DNA from: RGIG9079 sp964567845
GTDB lineage: Bacteria > Bacteroidota > Bacteroidia > Bacteroidales > Marinifilaceae
Assembly: GCA_964567845.1 (NCBI GenBank)
Contig: CAZMOG010000046.1
Location: 1 to 15,123 of the forward strand
Direction of reading: 5' to 3'
DNA: 15,123 nt
Positions 7,151-13,102 of the stretch are shown here, piece by piece (positions within the stretch are counted from its first letter, which is position 1; each line of letters opens with the position of its first letter). The position numbers and the translations under genes were made by a program. The notes under the pieces were generated by a model. The model saw nothing but the letters and a program-made list of their open reading frames with translations. It was not told the origin of the DNA and made no database searches.

Positions 7151-8014
7151 ATGAAAAAGGTAATATTAGATTGTGATATGACAATGGGTGTAAATGGCTG
7201 TGACGTAGATGACGGGTTGGCAATGATGTATTTGCTGGGAAGTCCGGAGGTGGAGTTTATGGGATTGACTGCCACCTATGGTAATAATCGTCTGGATGTA
7301 GTAGTGGAGACTATGAAAACCGTTCTTTCTGAGATAAAACGACCAGATATCATTGTAAAAAAAGGCGGTGCCAAGGCTGGAGAATATGACAGTGAAGCTG
7401 CTGAGTTTCTGGCTGAAATGGCAAACCGTTATCCGGGCGAAATCTCTGTTTTGGCAACAGGTTCTCTTACTAATTTAAGAGGAGCTTATGAAAAGGATAA
7501 TACCTTTTTTGAGAAAATAAAAGAAATTGTACTGATGGGTGGAATTACAGAAACCTTAGTGTTTGAGAAAAATATTATGGATGAGCTTAATTTCTCCTGT
7601 GATCCCCTTGCTACTTACACCGTTCTTACAAAAGGAAAGAATGTATCAACCATGACAGGAAATAACTGTCTCAAGGTATTATTTACCAGAGATGAGTATC
7701 AGCAGTTTTTCCGCAGTGGGAATCCTGCAGCAGAGTATATCCGCTGGAAAACAGATTACTGGTTTGATAACAATGACGATGATTATGGTATCAAAGGTTT
7801 TTATAATTGGGATGTAACATCGGCAGTGTATCTGGTTCATCCGGAAATCTTCAGTGACCATAAAGAAAAGCTTTTAGTTTCTGAGGAAGATTTAAAACGC
7901 GGATATCTGCGTAAAGATGAAGTGGGAAACTGTATCTGTAATCTGCCGGAAATTGAAAAAGAGCAGGAATTCAGAGAAACCATTTACAATACATGGATGA
8001 ATGTACCTATGTAA
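7151..8014 (+). CDS. Inosine/uridine-preferring nucleoside hydrolase family protein
   Basis: Enzymes of this family cut the N-glycosidic bond of ribonucleosides to give ribose and a free base, using a calcium bound by N-terminal aspartates. The 287-residue product begins with DCDMTMGVNGCDVDDG (7-22). The family hallmark is usually DxDxGxDD; here about seven extra residues separate Asp7/Asp9 from the Asp20-Asp21 pair, a variant I have seen in some Firmicute members. Further landmarks are ATGSLTNLRGA, the EIVLMGG strand and ELNFSCDPLATYTV, which matches the EFN...DP calcium and substrate loop. A strong AGGAGG precedes the start, only 23 bases after the ATPase gene, so it is almost surely in the transporter operon. 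It has no signal peptide and should be cytoplasmic. The substrate is unproven. Confidence 0.85.
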   Translation: MKKVILDCDMTMGVNGCDVDDGLAMMYLLGSPEVEFMGLTATYGNNRLDVVVETMKTVLSEIKRPDIIVKKGGAKAGEYDSEAAEFLAEMANRYPGEISVLATGSLTNLRGAYEKDNTFFEKIKEIVLMGGITETLVFEKNIMDELNFSCDPLATYTVLTKGKNVSTMTGNNCLKVLFTRDEYQQFFRSGNPAAEYIRWKTDYWFDNNDDDYGIKGFYNWDVTSAVYLVHPEIFSDHKEKLLVSEEDLKRGYLRKDEVGNCICNLPEIEKEQEFRETIYNTWMNVPM

Positions 8015-8078
8015 AGATACCAGGGTCAAAAGTCTAAAACCACGCTGTGCATACACCACGATATCCGAATATTGGGCA

Positions 8079-8110
8079 GGATTGCGGGAGTGCAAAGCAC
8101 GGAGCAATCC
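8079..8110. other. Structured intergenic hairpin between nucleoside hydrolase and spoIIR
   Basis: GGATTGC (8079-8085) pairs with GCAATCC (8104-8110), and inside it GTGC (8090-8093) pairs with GCAC (8097-8100) around AAA. Purine-rich internal bulges GGGA and GGA separate the stems. No U-tract follows, so this is not a standard terminator. The surrounding 188-bp spacer has no gene. The look of it, including the preceding GGGTCAAAAGTC at 8021-8032, suggests a dispersed clostridial repeat, which is inference. Confidence 0.45.
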
Positions 8111-8202
8111 GTTAGGTATACTTTTCCAAAATCTGTTCATACTTATAGACACTATAAGCGGAAAGGACATTCCAAAGAATTTTAGATGTCATATGAAAAC
8201 AT

Positions 8203-8970
8203 ATGGGAAATGAGTTCACGGAAAACAGGTTTTGGAAAATGAATTACATAAACAAGAATAGTGAAATAAGTAAGAATATCAACAAAGAATCAGTAATAAA
8301 TATAATAGGAATAATCATATTAGCAGGACTTCTTCTGGTCAGTGCAGGTTTGGAAAGAGAACAGCAGGTGAGTGCAGTTTCTTACCAAGAGCAGATTGCA
8401 GGGGAAGTCCTGCGCTTTCATGTTATTGCCAATAGTGACAGTGAAGAAGACCAGATGCTTAAATTAAAGGTAAAAGAAGAAGTGCTTGAGGTAGTCCGTC
8501 CAATGCTTGAGGGGGCGGATAGTAGGGAAACGGCAGAAGAGATTCTTCAAAGAAATATGGAAGAAATTGAGGCGGCAGCGGACAAAGTGATTATGGAAGA
8601 GGGATATACTTATAAAAGTGAAGGAGTACTTGGAAAGACTATATTTCCGTTAAAACAGTATGGTGATATGGTATTTCCGGCCGGAGAATATGAGGCGTTT
8701 CGAATTCTCCTTGGTGAAGCAAAGGGTAAAAACTGGTGGTGCGTGATGTTTCCAACTCTTTGCTATGTGGATGAGGCTTATGATGTGATTACAGAAGAGA
8801 ACAAAGAGCAGTTTCAGGAGATTTTGACAGAAGAAGAGTACAACAGCCTCTTAATGACCATGGAGCAGACAGGAGAAGAATCGACAGAGGGTGATAAAGA
8901 AATAAAGGTGTTTTACAAAATGAAATCCCTCATCTGGTTAAATAAAATGATTGATTATTTTTCAAAATAA
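8203..8970 (+). CDS. spoIIR: Stage II sporulation protein R (SpoIIR)
   Basis: SpoIIR is made in the forespore, secreted into the space between the two membranes, and triggers the SpoIIGA protease to process pro-sigma-E in the mother cell. The 255-residue product has one N-terminal membrane or signal segment (about residues 32-50) followed by family hallmarks: LRFHVIANSDSEEDQMLKL, FPLKQYGDMVFPAGEYEAFR and the highly characteristic GKNWWCVMFPTLCYVDEA. It is a little longer than the B. subtilis protein because of an acidic stretch near residues 205-235. Neither start codon is well supported: the ATG at 8203 lacks a clear ribosome site, and an ATG at 8239 (residue 13) has AGG nine bases upstream. 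No convincing sigma-F promoter was found. Confidence 0.93.
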   Translation: MGNEFTENRFWKMNYINKNSEISKNINKESVINIIGIIILAGLLLVSAGLEREQQVSAVSYQEQIAGEVLRFHVIANSDSEEDQMLKLKVKEEVLEVVRPMLEGADSRETAEEILQRNMEEIEAAADKVIMEEGYTYKSEGVLGKTIFPLKQYGDMVFPAGEYEAFRILLGEAKGKNWWCVMFPTLCYVDEAYDVITEENKEQFQEILTEEEYNSLLMTMEQTGEESTEGDKEIKVFYKMKSLIWLNKMIDYFSK

Positions 8971-8979
8971 GACTATACT
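8951..8979 (+). promoter_or_regulatory. Sigma-A-type promoter of the ddl-murI operon
   Basis: TTGATT (8951-8956) and TATACT (8974-8979) are spaced by 17 bases, with the -35 box inside the 3' end of spoIIR. Transcription should start near 8986, leaving a leader of about 120 bases that contains the palindrome at 9006-9079. This separates vegetative cell-wall genes from the sporulation gene upstream. Confidence 0.6.
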
Positions 8980-9005
8980 ACAATAGAATAATTGTGTAAT
9001 TTAAC

Positions 9006-9079
9006 GTGTGTCCATGACACAACGAAAACTCCGCGATGTCAGGTATCGTAAGTCGTTTTCGTGTGTATCATGAACACAC
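9006..9079. repeat. 74-bp imperfect palindrome with two operator-like dyads upstream of ddl
   Basis: The outer arms GTGTGTCCATGA (9006-9017) and TCATGAACACAC (9068-9079) match in 11 of 12 positions. The inner arms ACGAAAAC (9022-9029) and GTTTTCGT (9055-9062) match fully, and GCGAT (9033-9037) faces ATCGT (9045-9049). Each outer arm is also part of a small dyad of its own: TGTGTC-CAT-GACACA (9007-9021) is perfect, and GTGTGT...ACACAC spans 9061-9079. A TATAAT at 9080-9085 directly follows but lacks a good -35 box. The element may be a leader hairpin or a pair of regulator sites. Confidence 0.6.
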
Positions 9080-9104
9080 TATAATAAAGGGAGTGAAGGT
9101 TGAT

Positions 9105-10163
9105 ATGAACAAAAAGACAATTGCGATATTATTTGGTGGACAGTCCTCTGAACATGAGGTTTCCTGTGTTTCAGCAGCAACGATTATTTCCAATATTGAT
9201 GATAATAAATACGAAAAGCTTTTAATTGGTATTACCAAAGAAGGTAAATGGTTAAAGGTTAATTCAGTGGAAGACATTCTGTCCGGTAAGTGGAGAGAAA
9301 GTAAGACAACAGCTGTTATTTCTCCGGATGCAACCCAGAGGGGCGTGCTTTTCATGGATGAAGATAACAATACAACTTTGGTTCATGTTGATGTGGTATT
9401 CCCGGCTCTTCATGGACTTTGTGGTGAAGATGGGACCATGCAGGGGTTATTAGAGCTTGCTAAGATTCCGTATGTAGGCTGTGGCGTGCTCGCATCGTCT
9501 GTATCTATGGATAAGTTATATACTAAGATTGTAGTAGATACCTTACATATTCGTCAGGCAAGCTACGTGCCTGTATTAAAATACCAGCTTTCTGATATGG
9601 GAGCAGTGCTCGACCGAGTAGAAGCGAAGCTTGCTTATCCGGTGTTTGTAAAGCCATCTAATGCAGGGTCTTCTTGTGGTGTTTCTAAGGCGTCCGACCG
9701 TGCAGAACTTGAAAAGGCACTTCTTGGAGCGGCAGAACATGACAGAAAGATTTTAGTAGAAGAAACTATTGTAGGAAGAGAAGTAGAATGTGCTGTACTT
9801 GGTGGTCGTGCCGATGTAAAGGCTACCGGTATTGGAGAAATTCTTGCGGCAGCAGACTTCTATGATTACGATGCGAAGTATAACAATGCAGAATCTAAGA
9901 CTGTAATTGATCCAGAGCTTCCAGAAGGCGTTGCAGAGGAAATTGCAAAGAATGCAGTAGAGATTTTCCGTGCAGTAGATGGATTTGGACTTTCCAGAGT
10001 AGATTTCTTCGTAGAAAATGGAACAAACGAAGTAGTATTTAATGAAATCAATACACTTCCGGGATTCACTTCTATTAGCATGTATCCAATGCTTTGGGCA
10101 GCAAAGGGTCTGGATAAGAAGGAATTAGTAGAAGAATTAATTGAACTTGCATATACAAGATAA
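9105..10163 (+). CDS. ddl: D-alanine--D-alanine ligase
   Basis: This cytoplasmic ATP-grasp enzyme joins two D-alanines for the peptidoglycan stem peptide. The 352-residue product has the N-terminal AILFGGQSSEHEVS with Glu16 and His17, the ATP-binding FVKPSNAGSSCGVSK, VEETIVGREVE, and the C-terminal metal and substrate motif VVFNEINTLPGFT with Asn313-Glu314 and Asn316. The mobile-loop sequence FYDYDAKY keeps the tyrosine typical of D-Ala-D-Ala ligases; D-Ala-D-Lac (vancomycin-resistance) ligases differ there. I chose the ATG at 9105 because GGGAGTGAAGG lies just upstream; a longer frame from 9036 would be encoded by the palindrome. murI follows after 41 bases, so the two D-amino-acid supply steps for the wall are likely co-transcribed. 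Confidence 0.96.
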   Translation: MNKKTIAILFGGQSSEHEVSCVSAATIISNIDDNKYEKLLIGITKEGKWLKVNSVEDILSGKWRESKTTAVISPDATQRGVLFMDEDNNTTLVHVDVVFPALHGLCGEDGTMQGLLELAKIPYVGCGVLASSVSMDKLYTKIVVDTLHIRQASYVPVLKYQLSDMGAVLDRVEAKLAYPVFVKPSNAGSSCGVSKASDRAELEKALLGAAEHDRKILVEETIVGREVECAVLGGRADVKATGIGEILAAADFYDYDAKYNNAESKTVIDPELPEGVAEEIAKNAVEIFRAVDGFGLSRVDFFVENGTNEVVFNEINTLPGFTSISMYPMLWAAKGLDKKELVEELIELAYTR

Positions 10164-10204
10164 GATAAATAAGCTTGTAAAAAGCTTGGAGTGGAGGAAA
10201 TGCT

Positions 10205-11011
10205 ATGGCAAATAAGGCTCCGATAGGCGTATTTGATTCAGGTGTGGGCGGACTTACCGTTGCAAGAGAAATCATGCGTCAGATGCCGGAAGAGAGAATC
10301 GTATATTTTGGAGATACCGCCAGAGTTCCTTATGGAAGCAAATCTAAGGATACAATTATTGGTTTCTCCAGACAGATTGCCAAGTTTTTGCAGACAAAGG
10401 ACGTAAAAGCTATTGTTATTGCCTGCAATACAGCTACAGCTTTTGCTTTAGAGACACTTCAGAAAGAATTTGATATTCCGGTGATTGGAGTGGTAAAGCC
10501 GGGAGCAAATGTGGCAGCAGAAGTAACGAAGAATGGAAGAATTGGTGTTATTGGAACCAAGGGAACTATCAACAGTAATATTTATACCGAATATCTCCAT
10601 GAACTGAATCCGGAGTTACAGGTCTTTCCAAGGGCTTGTCCATTATTCGTACCATTGGTAGAAGAAGGCTGGATTTATGATTCTGTGACAATTGAGGTGG
10701 CAGAACGCTATTTTAGTGAGTTGAAGGGCTATGGAATTGATACGTTGGTACTTGGGTGTACCCATTATCCGTTGATTCGTCATGTGTTACAGAAAATTAT
10801 CGGTGAAGACGTTACCTTGGTAAATCCTGCTTATGAAACAGCGAGAAGATTAAAGCAGGTATTAGCAGAAAATGATTTGATTTCAGATAAGCTGGAAGGT
10901 GAGCATCTGTTTTATGTAAGTGATGGCGCACAGGCATTTAAGACATTTGCCAATTCTATTTTGCCATGTAAGGTTCAGGAAACCAGTGATATTAATATTG
11001 AGAATTATTAA
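10205..11011 (+). CDS. murI: Glutamate racemase
   Basis: MurI interconverts L- and D-glutamate without a cofactor, supplying D-Glu for peptidoglycan precursors. The 268-residue product is full length. It shows GVFDSGVGGLTVAREI with Asp11 and Ser12, the first catalytic cysteine Cys74 in IACNTATA, and the second, Cys185, with His187 in LGCTHYPLI. The pseudo-symmetric Asp/Glu racemase fold explains the paired cysteine motifs. A GTGGAGG box precedes the start codon. It follows ddl by 41 bases and is followed by a DUF1934 gene after 17 bases, with no terminator between, so it should be read as part of the ddl unit. Confidence 0.97.
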   Translation: MANKAPIGVFDSGVGGLTVAREIMRQMPEERIVYFGDTARVPYGSKSKDTIIGFSRQIAKFLQTKDVKAIVIACNTATAFALETLQKEFDIPVIGVVKPGANVAAEVTKNGRIGVIGTKGTINSNIYTEYLHELNPELQVFPRACPLFVPLVEEGWIYDSVTIEVAERYFSELKGYGIDTLVLGCTHYPLIRHVLQKIIGEDVTLVNPAYETARRLKQVLAENDLISDKLEGEHLFYVSDGAQAFKTFANSILPCKVQETSDINIENY

Positions 11012-11028
11012 AAACAAAGGATAGAATT

Positions 11029-11463
11029 ATGAATCAAGATATATTAGTAGCCATTGCGGGTCTGCAATATGAAGTAGATGCAGAAGAAGCGGTAGAAGTG
11101 ATTTCTCCGGGGAAATATCGTAAGATTGATAATACCCATTATATTTCCTATGAAGAAACCGTGGCGGCAGATGAGGAAGTAGAAGGTGGAGTAAGTAAGA
11201 ATCTGCTGAAGATTTCTCCGGATTTTGTAGAACTGTCGAAGAAGGGCTTCAGCAATGTAACTATGGTGTTTGAGACTGGAAAGAAAACAGTTACTTATTA
11301 TAATACACCATTTGGTAATTTGTTGATTGGTATTTATACAACGGGCATTCAGATTACAGAAAAGGAAGAGGGGCTGCTTGTAAGCATCCGCTATTCTTTG
11401 GAAATGAATTACGAACATATTTCCGAATGCAATATTACAATTAAGGTAATCGACAGAGTGTAG
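11029..11463 (+). CDS. DUF1934 family protein (YwiB-like), calycin-type fold
   Basis: The 144-residue protein fits the small DUF1934 family that includes B. subtilis YwiB, whose function is unknown. It is rich in predicted beta strands and lacks a signal peptide or membrane helix. Recognisable features are HYISYEETVAADEE, MVFETGKKTVTYYNTPFGN and a C-terminal alternating SIRYSLEMNYEHISECNITIKV. Together they suggest a small beta-barrel of lipocalin-like type that could bind a hydrophobic ligand, which is inference. The start is preceded by AAAGGA. It sits 17 bases after murI and 20 bases before the acyltransferase, so it appears to belong to the cell-envelope operon. Confidence 0.8.
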   Translation: MNQDILVAIAGLQYEVDAEEAVEVISPGKYRKIDNTHYISYEETVAADEEVEGGVSKNLLKISPDFVELSKKGFSNVTMVFETGKKTVTYYNTPFGNLLIGIYTTGIQITEKEEGLLVSIRYSLEMNYEHISECNITIKVIDRV

Positions 11464-11483
11464 AAGCAGACTGGAGGCGAAAA

Positions 11484-12209
11484 ATGCGAACAATACTTGT
11501 AGGTATTTATTTAGGATTATTTTGTGTTTTAAGTATACCATTATTCGGTATGGAATTTATCATAGGAAAGTTTAATAAAAGATTGCAGGCATCAACCAGT
11601 CAGGCAATTGTTAGCAGAGCCCTTAAGGGGATTTTGTGGATTTCAGGTGTAAAGGTGGATGTGTCCGGAGTGGAGAATATTCCATTAGACGGACCAGTTT
11701 TATATGTGTCTAACCACAGAGGGATTTTTGACTTTGTACTGGCATATACAACGGTTCCTAATCTGACCGGATTTGTCAGCAAAATTGAAAATAAAAAGAT
11801 TCCATTTATCCGTACCTGGATGGAGTTTATGAACTGTCTGTTCCTCGACAGAGAGAATATTAAGGAAGGTTTAAAGACTATTCTTGTTGGAATTGAAAAA
11901 ATTAAAGCGGGTTATTCTATTTTCATTATGCCGGAAGGCACTCGCAACAAAGGAGAAGGCATTCTTCCATTCCATGAAGGAAGTTTTAAGCTGTCCCAGA
12001 AGACAGGCTGCCCGATTGTTCCGGTAGCCATTGCAAATACAGATGCGGCGTTTGAAAAGCATAAGCCTTGGATTACAAAGACCAATGTGGCAATTCGTTA
12101 TGGCAAACCAATTTATATGGATGAATTAGATAAAGAAGACAAGAAGTTCATTGGAGCCTACTCGAGAAAGATTGTAGAGGATATGCTGGTGGAAATACAG
12201 ATAAAATAA
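11484..12209 (+). CDS. plsC: 1-acyl-sn-glycerol-3-phosphate acyltransferase family (PlsC-type)
   Basis: PlsC acylates lysophosphatidic acid to phosphatidic acid at the inner face of the membrane, the second step of phospholipid synthesis. The 241-residue protein has an N-terminal hydrophobic anchor (about residues 3-28). The four acyltransferase blocks follow: NHRGIFD with His78 and Asp83 as the catalytic HX4D pair, FLDRENIKEG at about 120-129, the PEGTR phosphate-binding motif at 150-154, and CPIVPVAI. A GGAGG-like site (CTGGAGGCG) precedes the start. It is the last gene of the run starting at ddl; the next gene has its own promoter. The exact acyl acceptor within the family is inferred by similarity. 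Confidence 0.92.
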   Translation: MRTILVGIYLGLFCVLSIPLFGMEFIIGKFNKRLQASTSQAIVSRALKGILWISGVKVDVSGVENIPLDGPVLYVSNHRGIFDFVLAYTTVPNLTGFVSKIENKKIPFIRTWMEFMNCLFLDRENIKEGLKTILVGIEKIKAGYSIFIMPEGTRNKGEGILPFHEGSFKLSQKTGCPIVPVAIANTDAAFEKHKPWITKTNVAIRYGKPIYMDELDKEDKKFIGAYSRKIVEDMLVEIQIK

Positions 12210-12228
12210 TAAAAATAGAAATTTTTTA

Positions 12229-12257
12229 TTGGCAAAGCCATATTTAGATGATATAAT
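12229..12257 (+). promoter_or_regulatory. Strong extended -10 promoter of the small membrane-protein gene
   Basis: TTGGCA (12229-12234) and a perfect TATAAT (12252-12257) are spaced by 17 bases, with TG at 12249-12250 forming an extended -10. Transcription should start near 12264. The leader of about 95 bases contains a GCAC-AAA-GTGC hairpin (12286-12296). The outer words CAAG (12261-12264) and CTTG (12300-12303) can also face each other, though the first of these would lie at or just before the start of the transcript. Confidence 0.75.
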
Positions 12258-12358
12258 AAGCAAGCAGTCTGGAAGCAGGCGGTAAGCACAAAGTGCAGAC
12301 TTGTCGGTAAAAGACAATAGCGATAAAGAAGTAAAGGAAATTGTGGAGGTACAAGTTG

Positions 12359-12844
12359 ATGAATTTTAATTTTATGCCGGTTATGGCGTTATCTGGTTTT
12401 CAGATTTTTATGATTGTATTAGTAGTGGTAGTGGTAGGCGCTACAGTGGCATTATATTTCTACGGAAGCAAGATGCAGAAGAAACAGGAAGAAGCAGAAA
12501 AACAGATGCAGATAGGTGCACAGACAGTTTCTTTATTGGTAATTGATAAGAAGATTATGAAGTTAAAAGAAGCTGGTTTCCCACAGATGGTTCTTGACCA
12601 GACACCAAAATATCTTCGTGGTTCCAAAGTTCCGGTTGTAAAAGCAAAAATCGGACCAAAGATTATGACATTAATGTGCGACAACAACGCATTTGAAGTT
12701 CTTCCAGTTAAGAAGGAAGTTAAAGTTGTTATGAATGGTATCTACATTATGGAAGTTAAAGGTGCCAGAGGTGGTCTTGAACAGAAAGAAGAAAAAGTTG
12801 GTTTCTTCAAGAGAATGGCGAACAAGTTCAAAGGCAATAAATAA
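12359..12844 (+). CDS. Small single-pass membrane protein of unknown function
   Basis: I do not recognise this 161-residue protein. It has one hydrophobic helix at about residues 12-33 (FMIVLVVVVVGATVALYFYG), then a charged, Gln/Glu/Lys-rich stretch that may form a coiled coil. After that comes a compact-looking region with repeated short strands (VPVVKAKIGPKIMTLMC, KKEVKVVMNGIYIMEVKG). The tail is very basic (FFKRMANKFKGNK). The layout loosely recalls YajC, but YajC motifs are absent. The ATG at 12359 follows GGAGG at a good distance; a TTG at 12341 overlaps that ribosome site. It is monocistronic, with a strong promoter and a strong terminator, which suggests steady high expression. Confidence 0.8.
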   Translation: MNFNFMPVMALSGFQIFMIVLVVVVVGATVALYFYGSKMQKKQEEAEKQMQIGAQTVSLLVIDKKIMKLKEAGFPQMVLDQTPKYLRGSKVPVVKAKIGPKIMTLMCDNNAFEVLPVKKEVKVVMNGIYIMEVKGARGGLEQKEEKVGFFKRMANKFKGNK

Positions 12845-12867
12845 TTGTATTACATAAGAATGAAAAT

Positions 12868-12904
12868 AAGTGCTTTATCAGAGGTTGATAAGGCACTTTT
12901 TGTT
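12868..12904 (+). terminator. Rho-independent terminator
   Basis: AAGTGCTTTATCA (12868-12880) pairs with TGATAAGGCACTT (12886-12898), 13 base pairs with one G-U, around the loop GAGGT. A T-rich run TTTTTGTTT follows. It closes the transcript of the small membrane-protein gene and insulates the downstream rhodanese gene. Confidence 0.92.
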
Positions 12905-13024
12905 TCGGAACTGTTTTTTGCAGATTAGTTTATATAGAAAACGGATAGAATCAAGTGTTACAACATATAGAAGATTTTCTATAGATAAAATTTATAGAAA
13001 AGTAAAAGCTATCAAAAAATTCAT

Positions 13025-13053
13025 TTAGACAAATTGTTAGAAAGTGATAAAAT
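13025..13053 (+). promoter_or_regulatory. Candidate promoter of the YnjE-like rhodanese gene
   Basis: TTAGAC (13025-13030) and TAAAAT (13048-13053) are spaced by 17 bases, with TG at 13045-13046 giving an extended -10. The predicted start lies near 13060, leaving about 43 bases before the gene. The boxes are imperfect, so the call is moderate. The 14-base word shared with the other rhodanese gene is about 40 bases further upstream, at 12978-12991. Confidence 0.5.
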
Positions 13054-13102
13054 TGTAGTTGACTTATCACACATAATATAAAGTTGCAGGAGGAAATAAG
13101 TT

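Noticed and set aside
8079..8110. Terminator of the transporter operon
   Set aside because: The stem is interrupted and is followed by GTTAGG rather than a T-run.
9036..9104. Longer N-terminus for Ddl
   Set aside because: The extra 23 codons lie in the palindrome and do not match the family start; the ATG at 9105 has a proper ribosome site and gives the canonical N-terminus.
9105..10163. Vancomycin-resistance-type D-Ala-D-Lac ligase
   Set aside because: The loop FYDYDAKY keeps the tyrosine of D-Ala-D-Ala ligases, and there are no vanH or vanX neighbours.
11044..11541. Open frame of 165 codons on the minus strand
   Set aside because: It lies antisense to the DUF1934 gene and the start of plsC, is rich in Cys/Phe/Tyr runs typical of antisense frames, and has no ribosome site or family motif.
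13059..13082. TTGACT as -35 box of the YnjE-like gene
   Set aside because: The only -10-like words downstream (TAATAT, TATAAA) are 9-12 bases away, too close for a sigma-A promoter.
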